From positions 1 to 64,000 of the forward strand of contig JBBIJF010000022.1 in the NCBI GenBank assembly GCA_037446115.1: a DNA stretch of 64,000 nt. Direction: 5' to 3'. Shown here in pieces: positions 27,163-36,187 of the stretch (the first letter of the stretch is position 1; each line of letters opens with the position of its first letter). The notes beneath the pieces are model-generated. The model had not been told where the DNA came from, made no database searches, and saw only the letters and a program-made list of their open reading frames with translations. The DNA comes from JANWXD01 sp037446115. GTDB lineage: Bacteria > Acidobacteriota > Terriglobia > Bryobacterales > Bryobacteraceae. A program made the translations under genes and the position numbers.

Positions 27163-27820
27163 GGAGCCCCGGCAGGCGCGCGGTCACGGCCTTCCAAACC
27201 GCCTCAGCCACGGCCGCAGGCTCGCCGCGCCCATCCACAATCACAAAGCGTGCCGGTTCCTGCGCCGCAAGGCGGTCATAGGCGTCCCGCACCCGGCGGT
27301 AAAACTCCACCGCCTGCTCGTCCATGCGCGTTCCGGCGTCCGGCTCGGCGAGGTTGCGGGCGCGCGCACGCGCCAGGCTCGTTTCGAGATCAATGTCGAG
27401 CAAAACGGTGAGATCCGGCTTGAGGCCCCCCGTGGCGATCCGGTCCAGCTGCCGCACCACTTCCTCGCCTAACCCGCGACCCGCTCCCTGGTAGGCAAGC
27501 GTGGAATCCGTGAACCGGTCCGAAAGCACGATCTGTCCCCGGCGCAGGGCCGGCAGGATCACCTGCTCGACGTTCTGCGCCCGCGAAGCAAAGTACAACA
27601 ACAGCTCCGCCGTCGGGGAAAGCTCCCGGTGGGAGGCGTCGAGGACAATCCGGCGGATCGCGCAGCCCACCGCAGTTCCTCCCGGCTCAACCGTCTCGAC
27701 CACTTCGTAGCCGGCGCCTCGGAGCCTTTCGGCGAGCAGTTTCATCTGCGTCGTCTTGCCGCAACCGTCCATGCCTTCGAAAGTCAGGAACAGACCCCGC
27801 CGCCCCTCAGTCGTAGACAT
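27155..27820 (-). CDS. tmk: Thymidylate kinase
   Basis: The enzyme phosphorylates dTMP to dTDP. The 221-residue protein starts with the P-loop 'FEGMDGCGKTTQMKLLAERL', has the 'VLSDRFTDSTLAYQGAGRGL' motif that binds the nucleotide base, and the arginine-rich lid region 'SLARARARNLAEPDAGTRMD'. It overlaps the upstream uracil-DNA glycosylase gene by 14 bp and the downstream holB by 8 bp, which suggests translational coupling. Confidence 0.96.
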   Translation of the reverse strand: MSTTEGRRGLFLTFEGMDGCGKTTQMKLLAERLRGAGYEVVETVEPGGTAVGCAIRRIVLDASHRELSPTAELLLYFASRAQNVEQVILPALRRGQIVLSDRFTDSTLAYQGAGRGLGEEVVRQLDRIATGGLKPDLTVLLDIDLETSLARARARNLAEPDAGTRMDEQAVEFYRRVRDAYDRLAAQEPARFVIVDGRGEPAAVAEAVWKAVTARLPGLHV

Positions 27821-28547
27821 AGTGCAGCACCTTCTTGAGGTCTTCCCAGGCCTCTCGCTTGGCTGACTGGTTGTAGGGGCGCAGCAGATAAGAAGGGTGG
27901 TAGGTGACCATCACCGGGATCCCGCGCCAGTGGTACCAGTTTCCGCGCAGTCGCGTGACTCCTTCCTTGCGGCCGAGAAGGGCGCGGGCCGCCGTGGCCC
28001 CCAGACAGCAGATCGCCTTCGGTCGGATGACGGCGAGTTGCCGAAACAAGAACTGACTGCACGTTTCCATCTCGTCCGGCAAGGGCGTCCGGTTCTCGGG
28101 CGGGCGGCACTTGACCACGTTGCAGATGTAGACGTCGCGCCGGAGCAGCGGAATCCCCTCTTTGCGCGCCGTTCCCTCGATCATCTGCGTCAGCAGCTGC
28201 CCGGCACGGCCCACAAAGGGCAGGCCCTGGGCATCTTCCTCGGCGCCCGGCCCTTCGCCCACGAAGACCAGCTTCGCCTTCTCGTTACCGTCCCCGAAAA
28301 CGATGGTGGTCCGGCCTTGGTGCAGGCGGCAGCGGGTGCATTCGCCGATGTCTTCCCGTATCTTCGCCAGGGAATCATCCGCCGGCGCTTCCTCTGTAAA
28401 CAGGGAAGGCGTCTCCGCCCCAGCGGCAGCCGCGGGATCTGCTTCCCTCAACTCGCGCCCCAGGACCGGCGGGTCTCTCCGCCAGAGCGTGCGAATGCCC
28501 AGGTCGTGGTACCAGGCCAGATATCGCCGGAGCAGTTCCGGATCCAT
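27807..28547 (-). CDS. Uracil-DNA glycosylase, family 4 (iron-sulfur)
   Basis: The protein (246 aa) removes uracil from DNA. It has 'ECTRCRLHQGRTTIVFGDG' (first Cys pair of the 4Fe-4S cluster), the active-site motif 'FVGEGPGAEEDAQGLPFVGR', 'ICNVVKCRPPENRTPLPDE' (third Cys), 'METCSQFLFRQL' (fourth Cys), and the C-terminal 'YHPSYLLR'. An N-terminal extension of about 55 residues ('LAWYHDLGIRTLWRRDPPVL') precedes the core, as in many family 4 members. Its ATG overlaps the coaBC stop by one base. Confidence 0.93.
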   Translation of the reverse strand: MDPELLRRYLAWYHDLGIRTLWRRDPPVLGRELREADPAAAAGAETPSLFTEEAPADDSLAKIREDIGECTRCRLHQGRTTIVFGDGNEKAKLVFVGEGPGAEEDAQGLPFVGRAGQLLTQMIEGTARKEGIPLLRRDVYICNVVKCRPPENRTPLPDEMETCSQFLFRQLAVIRPKAICCLGATAARALLGRKEGVTRLRGNWYHWRGIPVMVTYHPSYLLRPYNQSAKREAWEDLKKVLHYVYD

Positions 28548-29755
28548 CAGGACGCATGCAGCGCCAGCCGCAGCTTGAGCGCCTCGTCATAGATGCGATC
28601 AGCGATTTGGCGCTTGGATGCCCGGGGCACCTCGATGCACTCCCCCGTCGCCAGCACGAGCACCACTTCGTTGGAATCCGACTCGAATCCGGCCCCTTCC
28701 TCGCCCACGAGGTTACCCACGATCATGTCGCAGTTTTTGGAGATCAGTTTGCGGCGGGCCTCCTCGCGGAGATTCTCGGTCTCCGCAGCGAACCCGATGA
28801 GCAGCCGGTCTCCCTTTTTCTGGCCCAGTTCGGCCAAAATGTCCGGCGTCGGATCGAGCTCCAGGGAAATCCTCGCCGCAGTCTTTTTCATCTTCTTGGC
28901 CGGCACGCGGGACAGATGGTAGTCGGCCACGGCCGCCGCCTTGACGATGATGGTCGCCGGTTCGAGGTGTTCCAACACCGCCGCGCGCATCTCGGCCGCA
29001 GTCTCCACCCGGACCAGTTTCACGCCGGACGGCGCAGGCAGGTGAACCGGACCCGATATCAGTACGACGCTGGCCCCCCGCTCGGCCGCCGCCTCCGCCA
29101 GCGCGTAGCCCATCTTGCCGCTGGACCGGTTGGAGAGGTAGCGGACCGGATCCAGCGGCTCGCGCGTGGGGCCGGCCGTGACCAGCACGGTTTCCCCCTC
29201 GAGATCGCGCCGCCGGGAAAACAGCGCGAAGGCTTCCTCGGCGATCTCGCCAGGTTCGGCCATCCTGCCCGGCCCCGTCATGCCGCACGCCAAAGCACCC
29301 TCCCCGGGCCCCACGATGCGGTGTCCGCGCTCTCTTAGGACGCGCAGATTCTCCTGCGTCGCCGGGTGCCTCCACATGTGGGAGTTCATGGCGGGCGCCA
29401 GCAGCACCGGCCCGCGAAACGCCAGGTAAAGCGTCGTCAGAACATCATCCGCGATGCCGCGGGCGAACTTCGCCATCAGATCCGCCGTGGCGGGCGCCAC
29501 CAGCAGCAGATCGTTCTCCTGCGCCGCCCGGATGTGCTCCATGGCGGCCGACAGGGCGTCGGCGTCCTGACGCGGGAACAACGAGGTGATCACCTTGCGG
29601 CCGGTGAGCGCCGCAAACGTCAGCGGACGCACAAACTGCCGGGCCGCCGCCGTCATGATCACTTCGACGGCCGCCCCGCGCTCGGCGAGCAGCCGCGCCA
29701 GTTCCGCCGCCTTGTAGGCGGCGATTCCCCCGCCGACGCCGAGGGCGACGCGCAC
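28547..29755 (-). CDS. coaBC: Bifunctional phosphopantothenoylcysteine decarboxylase/synthetase
   Basis: This coenzyme A pathway enzyme joins cysteine to phosphopantothenate and decarboxylates the product. The N-terminal flavoprotein half shows 'GGIAAYKAAELARLL', 'PAMNSHMWRHPATQENL' with the active-site His, and 'ACGMTGPGRMAEPGEI' with the lid Cys. The C-terminal synthetase half shows 'LVTAGPTREPLDPVRYLSNR' and the Lys-rich 'RVPAKKMKKT'. The start is GTG at 29755, 3 bp after rpoZ. The two-domain length of 402 aa is normal. Confidence 0.96.
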   Translation of the reverse strand: MRVALGVGGGIAAYKAAELARLLAERGAAVEVIMTAAARQFVRPLTFAALTGRKVITSLFPRQDADALSAAMEHIRAAQENDLLLVAPATADLMAKFARGIADDVLTTLYLAFRGPVLLAPAMNSHMWRHPATQENLRVLRERGHRIVGPGEGALACGMTGPGRMAEPGEIAEEAFALFSRRRDLEGETVLVTAGPTREPLDPVRYLSNRSSGKMGYALAEAAAERGASVVLISGPVHLPAPSGVKLVRVETAAEMRAAVLEHLEPATIIVKAAAVADYHLSRVPAKKMKKTAARISLELDPTPDILAELGQKKGDRLLIGFAAETENLREEARRKLISKNCDMIVGNLVGEEGAGFESDSNEVVLVLATGECIEVPRASKRQIADRIYDEALKLRLALHAS

Positions 29756-29758
29756 GGC

Positions 29759-30001
29759 CTACTCCCGGCTGCGCGCTTCCGCCTCGGCCCGGGCGACCGG
29801 ATCCTCCCACTTCACCAGGCCGCGGCGAACCTCTTCCATGGCGATCACCGTTGGCTTGCGGGCCGTCGTGGTCAGAAACGGCCGTGCGCCGCTCTGCAGT
29901 TGGCGGGCCCGCTTGGCCGCCACGATGATCCACCGGTACGTGCTCTGCTCCGGATCGTCCGGGATTGCGTACTGGTTGTTATTCCTCGACGCTTTCTGCA
30001 C
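29759..30001 (-). CDS. rpoZ: RNA polymerase omega subunit
   Basis: This 80-residue protein lies between gmk and coaBC, the usual place for rpoZ. It contains 'YRWIIVAAKRARQLQSGARP' and 'KPTVIAMEEVRRGLV', which match the conserved helices of omega (AAKRARQL and A.EE...G). The start is a GTG at 30001. Omega helps assemble the beta-prime subunit. Gene position and these motifs make the call firm although the protein is short. Confidence 0.92.
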   Translation of the reverse strand: MQKASRNNNQYAIPDDPEQSTYRWIIVAAKRARQLQSGARPFLTTTARKPTVIAMEEVRRGLVKWEDPVARAEAEARSRE

Positions 30002-30007
30002 AGACGT

Positions 30008-30625
30008 CTATCCTCCGCCCTGTTCAAAGGTTTCCAGAATCGGCTGAATCTCCCGCTCCATCCGGCAGCGGCGCACCCGCTCGGCCTTGACGATCGCCGC
30101 CAGCGTATCCACCGAGGACTCTACTTCGCGGTTGACGATCACGTAATCGTACCACCGCCAGTTCCGGATCTCTTCGGCCGCTTCCCGCAGCCGGCGCGCG
30201 ATCACTTCGTCCGGGTCTTCCGAACGGCTGCGCAGGCGCTGCTCCAGAATCTGGCGGGAAGGAGCGAGGATAAAGATGCTCACCGCATCCGGAATCTTAC
30301 CCTTTAATTGTCGCGCACCTTGGACGTCAATGTCGAGCACCAGGTCGCAGCCTGCGGCCTCTGCCCGCTCCAGCGCGCTGCGGTGGGTGCCGTAGTAGTT
30401 CCCGAACACCTCGGCGTACTCCAGGAATTCGCCCCGCCGGATGCGCTCCTCAAATTCGGCCCGGCTCACGTAATGGTAGTTCTCCCCTTCGCGCTCCTGC
30501 CCCCGCGGCGGCCGTGTCGTGTAGGAAACCGAAAACATCAGGCCCGGCACGCGCCCGAGCAGCCTGCCCACCAGCGTGGACTTGCCCGAGCCCGAAGGTG
30601 CCGAGACGATGAATACGATGCTCAT
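30008..30625 (-). CDS. gmk: Guanylate kinase
   Basis: The enzyme converts GMP to GDP. The 205-residue protein shows the P-loop 'VSAPSGSGKSTLVGRLLGRV', the GMP-binding 'FSVSYTTRPPRGQEREGENY' segment, 'LVLDIDVQGARQLKG' and 'FILAPSRQILEQRLRSR'. Its ATG overlaps the yicC stop (ATGA), and rpoZ follows after 6 bp, the conserved yicC-gmk-rpoZ order. Confidence 0.98.
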   Translation of the reverse strand: MSIVFIVSAPSGSGKSTLVGRLLGRVPGLMFSVSYTTRPPRGQEREGENYHYVSRAEFEERIRRGEFLEYAEVFGNYYGTHRSALERAEAAGCDLVLDIDVQGARQLKGKIPDAVSIFILAPSRQILEQRLRSRSEDPDEVIARRLREAAEEIRNWRWYDYVIVNREVESSVDTLAAIVKAERVRRCRMEREIQPILETFEQGGG

Positions 30626-31515
30626 TCGAGGTTGAGCGCCTGCTCTCTCATCTTTTCGATTTCCGCCTTGGCGGCCAGGGCCAGATCCGTCAAGGCCAGT
30701 CCAGGCTGTCCCGCACTCGCGCTCTTGGAAAGGATCGTGTTGGTCTCCCGGCCCATCTCCTGAAGGAGGAAATCCAGCTGCTTGCCGGTCTCCCCTCCGC
30801 CTTCGAGCAGCGCCATCGCCTGATCGGCGTGGATCCGCAGGCGCGTCAGCTCCTCGCCGATGTCGCTGCGCTCGGCCAGGAAGGCGGCTTCCTGAGCCAG
30901 GCGCTGGGGATCGAGCGAACTGTCGCCCAGCAGCTCCCGCAGGCGAGTTGCCAGCCGATTGTGGAACGCAGGAAGCGCTTCGGCGCGCACGGCCTCCATG
31001 CGCACGGCCAGCTCCCGGATGGCGGCCGCGCGCCCGCGCAGTTCCCGGGCGATCTGCTCCCCCTCCCGCTCCCGGAAGACGTTCAGGCAGTCCATCGCCT
31101 CTTCCAACGTGCTCGAAACCAGGCTCTTGACGGCGTCATCGGCTTCCGCCTCCGGATTTTCGCGCAGCATCCCCGGCACGGACAGGACGGCGTTCAAGTC
31201 GGGCTCTCCCGGGATTCCGAACTCCCGGGCGGCCTCGCGAAACGCGGCCACCCAGGCTGCCAGCAACGGGCGGTTCCACACCACCGGCTCCCCCGCGCAG
31301 GCGGGCTCGAACCGGACCCGCACCTGAAAGTGCCCCCGGGCGGCTTTGCGCCGCACCACATCGCGCAGTACGTGTTCGATGGGTTCGAGCGGCGGGGGAA
31401 GATGAAAATGTACGTCCAGGGCGCGGTGGTTTACGCTCTTGATTTCCACCACCGCCTCGCCGGCGTCGCTGCGCCGGCTCACGCGGGCGAACCCGGTCAT
31501 ACTTCGCACGCTCAT
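30622..31515 (-). CDS. yicC: YicC family protein (predicted endoribonuclease)
   Basis: The protein has the characteristic start 'MSVRSMTGFARVSR' and the strand 'VEIKSVNHRALDVHFHLP'. Near the end it has 'QLDFLLQEMGRETNTILSKS', the C-terminal DUF1732-type signature. E. coli YicC is linked to RNA turnover. The length of 297 aa is normal. It is coupled by 4-bp overlaps to the ABC exporter upstream and gmk downstream. Confidence 0.95.
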   Translation of the reverse strand: MSVRSMTGFARVSRRSDAGEAVVEIKSVNHRALDVHFHLPPPLEPIEHVLRDVVRRKAARGHFQVRVRFEPACAGEPVVWNRPLLAAWVAAFREAAREFGIPGEPDLNAVLSVPGMLRENPEAEADDAVKSLVSSTLEEAMDCLNVFREREGEQIARELRGRAAAIRELAVRMEAVRAEALPAFHNRLATRLRELLGDSSLDPQRLAQEAAFLAERSDIGEELTRLRIHADQAMALLEGGGETGKQLDFLLQEMGRETNTILSKSASAGQPGLALTDLALAAKAEIEKMREQALNLE

Positions 31516-33341
31516 GGCCGGCTATCCTGATCCGCCTCGATCAACTGCAGCTCGTAAAGGCGCTGGTAGACGCCCCCGGCGTTCACCAGTTCCTCGTGCC
31601 GGCCGGTCTCGCAGATCCGCCCCTGATCGAGCACCAGGATGCGGTCGGCGCGGCGCACCGTGGACAACCGGTGGGCAATGACGATCACCGTCCGGCCCTC
31701 CATCAGGTTGGCCAGAGCCTGTTGCACCAGCATCTCCGACTCGGCATCCAGATGGGAAGTGGCTTCGTCCAGAATCAGAATCGGCGCGTTCTCCACCAAG
31801 GCGCGGGCGATGGCGATCCTCTGTCTTTGCCCCCCGCTCAGCTTGTGCCCCCGCTCGCCCACCACCGTGTCATATCCTTGCGGCATCCGCAGGATGAACT
31901 CTTCCGCCAGCGCCGCCTGAGCCGCCTTCCGCACCGCCTCCAGACTCACGTCCCGGCGGCCGTAGCGGATGTTGTTCGCGATCGTGTCGTTGAACAGGAA
32001 CGTGTCCTGGGGAACATAGCCGATCAGCCTCCGCAGGGGGGCCAGTCGCAGATCCCGAATGTCCACGCCGTCAATGCGGATGGCGCCGGAGGAGACGTCG
32101 TAAAAACGGGGCAGCAGGCGCACCAGCGTGGTCTTGCCCGCTCCGCTCGGGCCCACCAGCGCCACCACCTCTCCCGCCTTCACCTCAAAGCTGATGTTGT
32201 GCAGAAGAAAGCCGTCGGGAGAGTTGGGATACCGGAAGCTGACCCGGTCATAGACGATGGAACGCTCCAGGCGCTCCAGGCTGACGGCGCCGGGGCGCTC
32301 GCCGATGGATTCCTCCCGGTCCAGATACTCGAACACCTTCTGGGAAGCCCCGATCGCCTGCTGGAAAATGTTGTGGATGCCCGTCAGACGCTTGACCGGC
32401 TCATACAGCATCAGCAGCGCAATGACGAAGGCCGTGAATTCCCCCGTGGTCATGGCCCCCGCCTTGATCTGCGTGCGGGCGTAAGTGAGAAGGCCTACGA
32501 TCGTGAGGGCGCCGAAGAACTCAATCAAAGGGGAGGCGAGCGCCTGCTGCGCCACGTAGCGGAGATTGCTCGCCTTAAGGCGGCGGGCTGCCTCCCGGAA
32601 CCGCCGCGACTCATATTCCTCGGCGCCGAACGATTTCACCACCTGATGTCCGCTGATGGCCTCCTGCAGAATCTGGTTCAGCTCCGCCATCTGATCCTGC
32701 GCCCTCCGGGTCGTCCGCCGGATCCGCTGCCCGATGCGCGCCGTCGGCACGAGCACGAACGGAAGCAGGGTCAGACTCACCAGCGCCAGCTTCCAGTCCT
32801 TGTCCAGTAGAACGTACAGCAGCCCCGCCACGATGAAGCACTGCCGCAGCAGATCGGCCAGGATATGGGAGGTCGCCACCTGGATCTTCTCGATGTCGTT
32901 CATCACCGACGACATGAGCCGGCCCGTGGAATGCGACTCGAAAAAGTCCGACCCAAGCCGCAGGATCTTGTCAAACACCTGCTGCCGCAGGTCCGTCACG
33001 GCCGAAACGCCCACGTAGTTGACCAGATAGTTTCCGGCGTAGTCGCACAGGCCGCGCAGCAGAAAGACGGCCAGAATCGCGAAGGCGATCATCGTCCACA
33101 CGTTGTGGATCCAGCCGGGCACGAGCTCGTTCAGGTGGACTTCGCGCCCCGTGATGGGCAGCGTGAACAGGCGCACCGGCGCCTCCGGGGAGGCGGGCTC
33201 CAGCACGCGGTCAAAGACGGGCTGGATCAGCAGGGCGATCATGGCGTGCAGCCCGCCCACCGCCGCCATTAACACCACGGAAGCAACCAGAGCGGGCAGA
33301 TAGCGGCGCACGTAGCCCAGCAGCCGCCACCACTGCCTCAT
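31512..33341 (-). CDS. MsbA-like ABC exporter (fused membrane and ATPase domains)
   Basis: The 609-residue half-transporter has six membrane segments in the first 320 residues and an ATPase domain with Walker A 'ALVGPSGAGKTTLVRLL', signature 'KLSGGQRQRIAIARALVE' and Walker B 'APILILDEATSHLDAES'. The arrangement and sequence resemble MsbA, the lipid A flippase, and related lipid exporters. The GT9 glycosyltransferase gene just upstream overlaps it by 4 bp, which supports a lipopolysaccharide role. The substrate is inferred from this context. Confidence 0.88.
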   Translation of the reverse strand: MRQWWRLLGYVRRYLPALVASVVLMAAVGGLHAMIALLIQPVFDRVLEPASPEAPVRLFTLPITGREVHLNELVPGWIHNVWTMIAFAILAVFLLRGLCDYAGNYLVNYVGVSAVTDLRQQVFDKILRLGSDFFESHSTGRLMSSVMNDIEKIQVATSHILADLLRQCFIVAGLLYVLLDKDWKLALVSLTLLPFVLVPTARIGQRIRRTTRRAQDQMAELNQILQEAISGHQVVKSFGAEEYESRRFREAARRLKASNLRYVAQQALASPLIEFFGALTIVGLLTYARTQIKAGAMTTGEFTAFVIALLMLYEPVKRLTGIHNIFQQAIGASQKVFEYLDREESIGERPGAVSLERLERSIVYDRVSFRYPNSPDGFLLHNISFEVKAGEVVALVGPSGAGKTTLVRLLPRFYDVSSGAIRIDGVDIRDLRLAPLRRLIGYVPQDTFLFNDTIANNIRYGRRDVSLEAVRKAAQAALAEEFILRMPQGYDTVVGERGHKLSGGQRQRIAIARALVENAPILILDEATSHLDAESEMLVQQALANLMEGRTVIVIAHRLSTVRRADRILVLDQGRICETGRHEELVNAGGVYQRLYELQLIEADQDSRP

Positions 33342-34246
33342 GCCGCCACCTGCAACCGTTCGAGCGCCCCGAAGACTTCGGCCGCACTCACCGACTCGAT
33401 GCCGCCCCGGGCCACGATCACCTCCGCCCGCGCCCGCCAGGGTCCCCAGATCTCCGGATCCGAGGCGCCGAAAATCACCACCACCGGCACGCCGAGCGCC
33501 GCCGCCAGGTGGGCCGGGCCCGAGTCATTGCCGACGAACACGCGCGCCCCGGCGATCAGGCGTTTCACCTCGCCGAGGGGCGCACCCGCCAGGCGCCGGA
33601 AACCTTCAAACGCTGAAAAATCGTCCTGAGCCGAGCCGATCAACAGCGGCTCCAGTCCCTGCTGCCGCAGATACCGCCCGACTGCCCGGAAACCCGCCGC
33701 CGGCCACGCTTTCCCCTCACCCGTCGCAAAGGGATGAATGACGGCATGCGGCCGTTCCAGCGCCGCCGGCCGGGCAAACACGCGCGCCGGCGGAATCTCA
33801 TCTCGCGGTGCGCCCAGGTAAAACATCGCCGCGGCCAGATGCTCCGCCGTGTGAACCTTTCGCGCCACGCCGAGAACTTCCTGCGCCGTGGGGATCCGGA
33901 TGTCGTACAGCCGGGCGTGCAGCCGGTCTGCGAAAGTGGCGCTCGTCCCGGCGCCGCTCAAAAGCGTCAGCAGACGCGCCCGCGGCCCTCCGTGAAGGTC
34001 CACAACCAGATCCGGGCGCCAGCGCCGCACCGCACCGAGCCGCGGCGGCAGGATCTCGTCCACGTCCGGGTTGTCCTCGAATACGGCTCCAAACCGATCC
34101 TCCACCACAACGCCCACGCACAGGTCGGGACGGCCCGCCTTCAGAAGGGCCAGCGCCGGCGTGGTCAGCACGCAATCGCCCAGCGAACGCAGGCGTACGA
34201 CCAGAAGGCGGGCGCCCGCCGGCAACCGGTCCAGCACACGGCTCAT
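33338..34246 (-). CDS. Glycosyltransferase family 9 (heptosyltransferase-like)
   Basis: The ATG at 34246 gives a protein of 302 aa that starts directly with 'ARLLVVRLRSLGDCVLTTPA', the GT9 nucleotide-sugar fold opening. Further landmarks are 'HPFATGEGKAWPAAGFRAV' and 'FVGNDSGPAHLAAALGVPVV', the conserved donor-binding motif. A longer frame reaching 34393 exists, but its extra N-terminus is unlike the family and overlaps the Trm112-like gene. The enzyme probably adds a sugar to the lipopolysaccharide core, in line with the MsbA-like gene next to it. Confidence 0.9.
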   Translation of the reverse strand: MSRVLDRLPAGARLLVVRLRSLGDCVLTTPALALLKAGRPDLCVGVVVEDRFGAVFEDNPDVDEILPPRLGAVRRWRPDLVVDLHGGPRARLLTLLSGAGTSATFADRLHARLYDIRIPTAQEVLGVARKVHTAEHLAAAMFYLGAPRDEIPPARVFARPAALERPHAVIHPFATGEGKAWPAAGFRAVGRYLRQQGLEPLLIGSAQDDFSAFEGFRRLAGAPLGEVKRLIAGARVFVGNDSGPAHLAAALGVPVVVIFGASDPEIWGPWRARAEVIVARGGIESVSAAEVFGALERLQVAA

Positions 34247-34257
34247 CCCGGGCGCTG

Positions 34258-34428
34258 TTATTCTTCGATCTTCGCCTCTTCCACCAACATCACCGGGATG
34301 TCGTCCCGAATGGGATAGACACGCTTGCATTGAACGCACTTCAGCCCGTTCTGGTCCGGCTTCAACTCCACAGGCGTCTTGCACAACGGACACACCAGGA
34401 TATCGAGCAGTTCTTTGCTGATTGCCAT
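34258..34428 (-). CDS. Trm112-like zinc-ribbon protein (56 aa)
   Basis: The frame starts with 'MAISKELLDILVCPLCKTPV' and continues 'GLKCVQCKRVYPIRDDIPVM', with four zinc-binding cysteines at 13, 16, 31 and 34. This is the YcaR/Trm112 family, whose members often lie beside lipid A or glycosyltransferase genes in Gram-negative bacteria. It begins the ten-gene minus-strand run and lies 11 bp upstream of the GT9 gene. A TACACT box lies 12 bases before its ATG. Confidence 0.9.
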   Translation of the reverse strand: MAISKELLDILVCPLCKTPVELKPDQNGLKCVQCKRVYPIRDDIPVMLVEEAKIEE

Positions 34429-34440
34429 AGCCGGGATTTC

Positions 34441-34446
34441 AGTGTA
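34441..34446 (-). promoter_or_regulatory. -10 box (TACACT) before the ten-gene run
   Basis: TACACT on the minus strand lies 12 bases before the ATG at 34428, so the leader would be about 5-6 bases. No -35 box is clear. Confidence 0.35.
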
Positions 34447-34517
34447 ACAAGGCTGTGCCCGCGCTGCACCGGAGCGGGTTATGGTCTAATGGTCTGGTTT
34501 TGCGGGCAGTTCCCCCT

Positions 34518-35576
34518 ATGGCGCGCCTGAAACTCGGTATCCCGTTCGCCATCCTGCTGGCCGCCGCCTGGGCGGCGGCCACGAGGTCGCCCGCCGCGAC
34601 GGCCGCGAGCGGTCAGGGCAAGCTGCGCTTCCGGGTGTTGTACACCGCATCGCACTTGCCCTCGGAGGCTGCGAAGGTCCTGCCCCAGGCCCATGGAGGT
34701 TTCGCTGTGGACCGGCGCCCGGGCCGGGGCGAAATCTACTTTGCATTGAAGGGCGCCGGAATCCTGCAAATCAGCGCGGAGTTGTCCCGCGTCCGGCTGC
34801 TTGAAACACCCGCCGAACTCAAAAACACCAACCTCCACAACACCGCCATCTGGTATACGCGCTCGGGAGCGGCATACCTAAGCTTCGCCGCGAATGAGGC
34901 CGGTCGCATCTACACCGTAAGTCTCGACGGCAGACTGGTTCACACCCTGCCGCCTCCGACGCCGGGAACCGATTTGGGCCACCCGGCGGCGAACGACTAC
35001 CTTGCCGGGGCGGGTAACTTTGTGCCGACCGACATCGCGGAACTGGAGGAGCGGTTCTACATCACCACCGGTTACTCCAACCTCGATTTCGTATTGACGG
35101 CCCGCCTCGCCGCAGCCGGTCCGGTCCGCATCGAGTGGTCCGATTTAGCCTTCGGAGGGCGAGGCTCCGCGCCCGGGCAGTTCGGCACCGGCCACGGCAT
35201 TGCGGTCCCTCCCGGAACCCGGTTCCTCGAAGTGGCCGACCGTCCCAACTCCGAGATCGACCGCTTCACCCGCTACGGACAGTACGTCGGAACGCTCAAG
35301 ACGCCGCCCGGCTCCCTGCCGTGCGACATTGACTATTCCGGGCGCTACGCAGTCGTGCCGGCTCTGGACGGCCCGGATCGCAGTAAAGGCGCCCCCATTT
35401 ACATCTTCGAAGACGGCAAGCTCGCCTCGACGATTCTACCCAAGGAAGAGCTGGGCTTGGCGAATTTCCGCCATGTCCACCATGCCGTGCTTGTGGAGCG
35501 AAACGGAAGGCTTTACCTGATCGCACAGGCCTGGAACCCTGGCGATTTCGCAATCCTCGAGCAGGTCTCCGACTAG
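34518..35576 (+). CDS. Exported beta-propeller-like protein (352 aa)
   Basis: The ATG at 34518 starts a signal peptide ('LGIPFAILLAAAWAAATRSP'). The mature part has repeated four-strand motifs such as 'RRPGRGEIYFALKGAGILQI', 'SAAYLSFAANEAGRIYTVSL'-like blades and 'FGTGHGIAVPPGTRFLEVAD', the pattern of NHL/SMP-30-type propellers. No catalytic residues are apparent. The gene diverges from the minus-strand run and stands alone; a convergent remnant follows it. A role outside the cytoplasm is likely, but its ligand is unknown. Confidence 0.75.
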   Translation: MARLKLGIPFAILLAAAWAAATRSPAATAASGQGKLRFRVLYTASHLPSEAAKVLPQAHGGFAVDRRPGRGEIYFALKGAGILQISAELSRVRLLETPAELKNTNLHNTAIWYTRSGAAYLSFAANEAGRIYTVSLDGRLVHTLPPPTPGTDLGHPAANDYLAGAGNFVPTDIAELEERFYITTGYSNLDFVLTARLAAAGPVRIEWSDLAFGGRGSAPGQFGTGHGIAVPPGTRFLEVADRPNSEIDRFTRYGQYVGTLKTPPGSLPCDIDYSGRYAVVPALDGPDRSKGAPIYIFEDGKLASTILPKEELGLANFRHVHHAVLVERNGRLYLIAQAWNPGDFAILEQVSD

Positions 35577-35612
35577 TTCCCCTCAGGCTGTACCGCCCTC
35601 GGCAGAAGCCTC

Positions 35613-36093
35613 TCAACTGGCCGGACGATAAACCGCATCCGCTTGAGGTGCAGAAGGCGGGAGAGAGAAATCCCCCTGCACGGGGAATCGCGCAACCACC
35701 TGACCAGCATCACGAGCCTCACCTCCTACCCACAGGTCGAGCGAGCCGTGGTGGCGTGCTTCGGCGCCTACGCGCCCGCCCGGCAGCCGCTCCCCGCACA
35801 GCGCCGTCACCTCACGGCGCGCGCCAGGTACGGCCGGGGCGAAAAACCCGTAAGCAGTGGAGGCTCCTGTGTACGCCCCGTAGATGCGCAGATAGCGCCA
35901 CAACGCGTGGTGAGTTCGACCGTGCTGGCGCTCTCGACCACGACAATCGCCCGCGTGTCTACGATCCCCGCCACACCCTGGTATCCACCAAAACCACGAC
36001 TTTCGGCTTGCCCTGCTTCAAAGCCTCCGGATTGCGGATCGCCTCGTTCAATCGCTGGATGAACGCGGTTTCGAACGTCACCAGGCTCTGCAC
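35613..36093 (-). pseudogene. Frame-broken remnant of a protein-coding gene
   Basis: Two protein-like pieces lie in different minus-strand frames. The 5' piece (36093 to 35959) reads 'SLVTFETAFIQRLNEAIRN' and 'GKPKVVVLVDTRVWRG' before a TAG stop. The 3' piece (35903 to 35613) reads 'LWRYLRIYGAYTGASTAYGF' and then loses resemblance to a folded protein. The composition of both pieces is unlike random shadow frames, so I read them as parts of one or two decayed genes upstream of or related to the PepSY-type pair. The family is not recognised. Confidence 0.5.
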
Positions 36094-36187
36094 CGGCACC
36101 GGTCGCGGCAGGCGCGGCGCCCCGGTGGTGGCGCACGATGGGAACCACCCTGTCTCGTCCGACTCCCTGGCCTGAAACAGCCGCCCT

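Noticed and set aside
34247..34393. 49-residue N-terminal extension of the GT9 gene
   Set aside because: It overlaps the Trm112-like gene and does not look like the family; ATG 34246 starts directly at the Rossmann strand.
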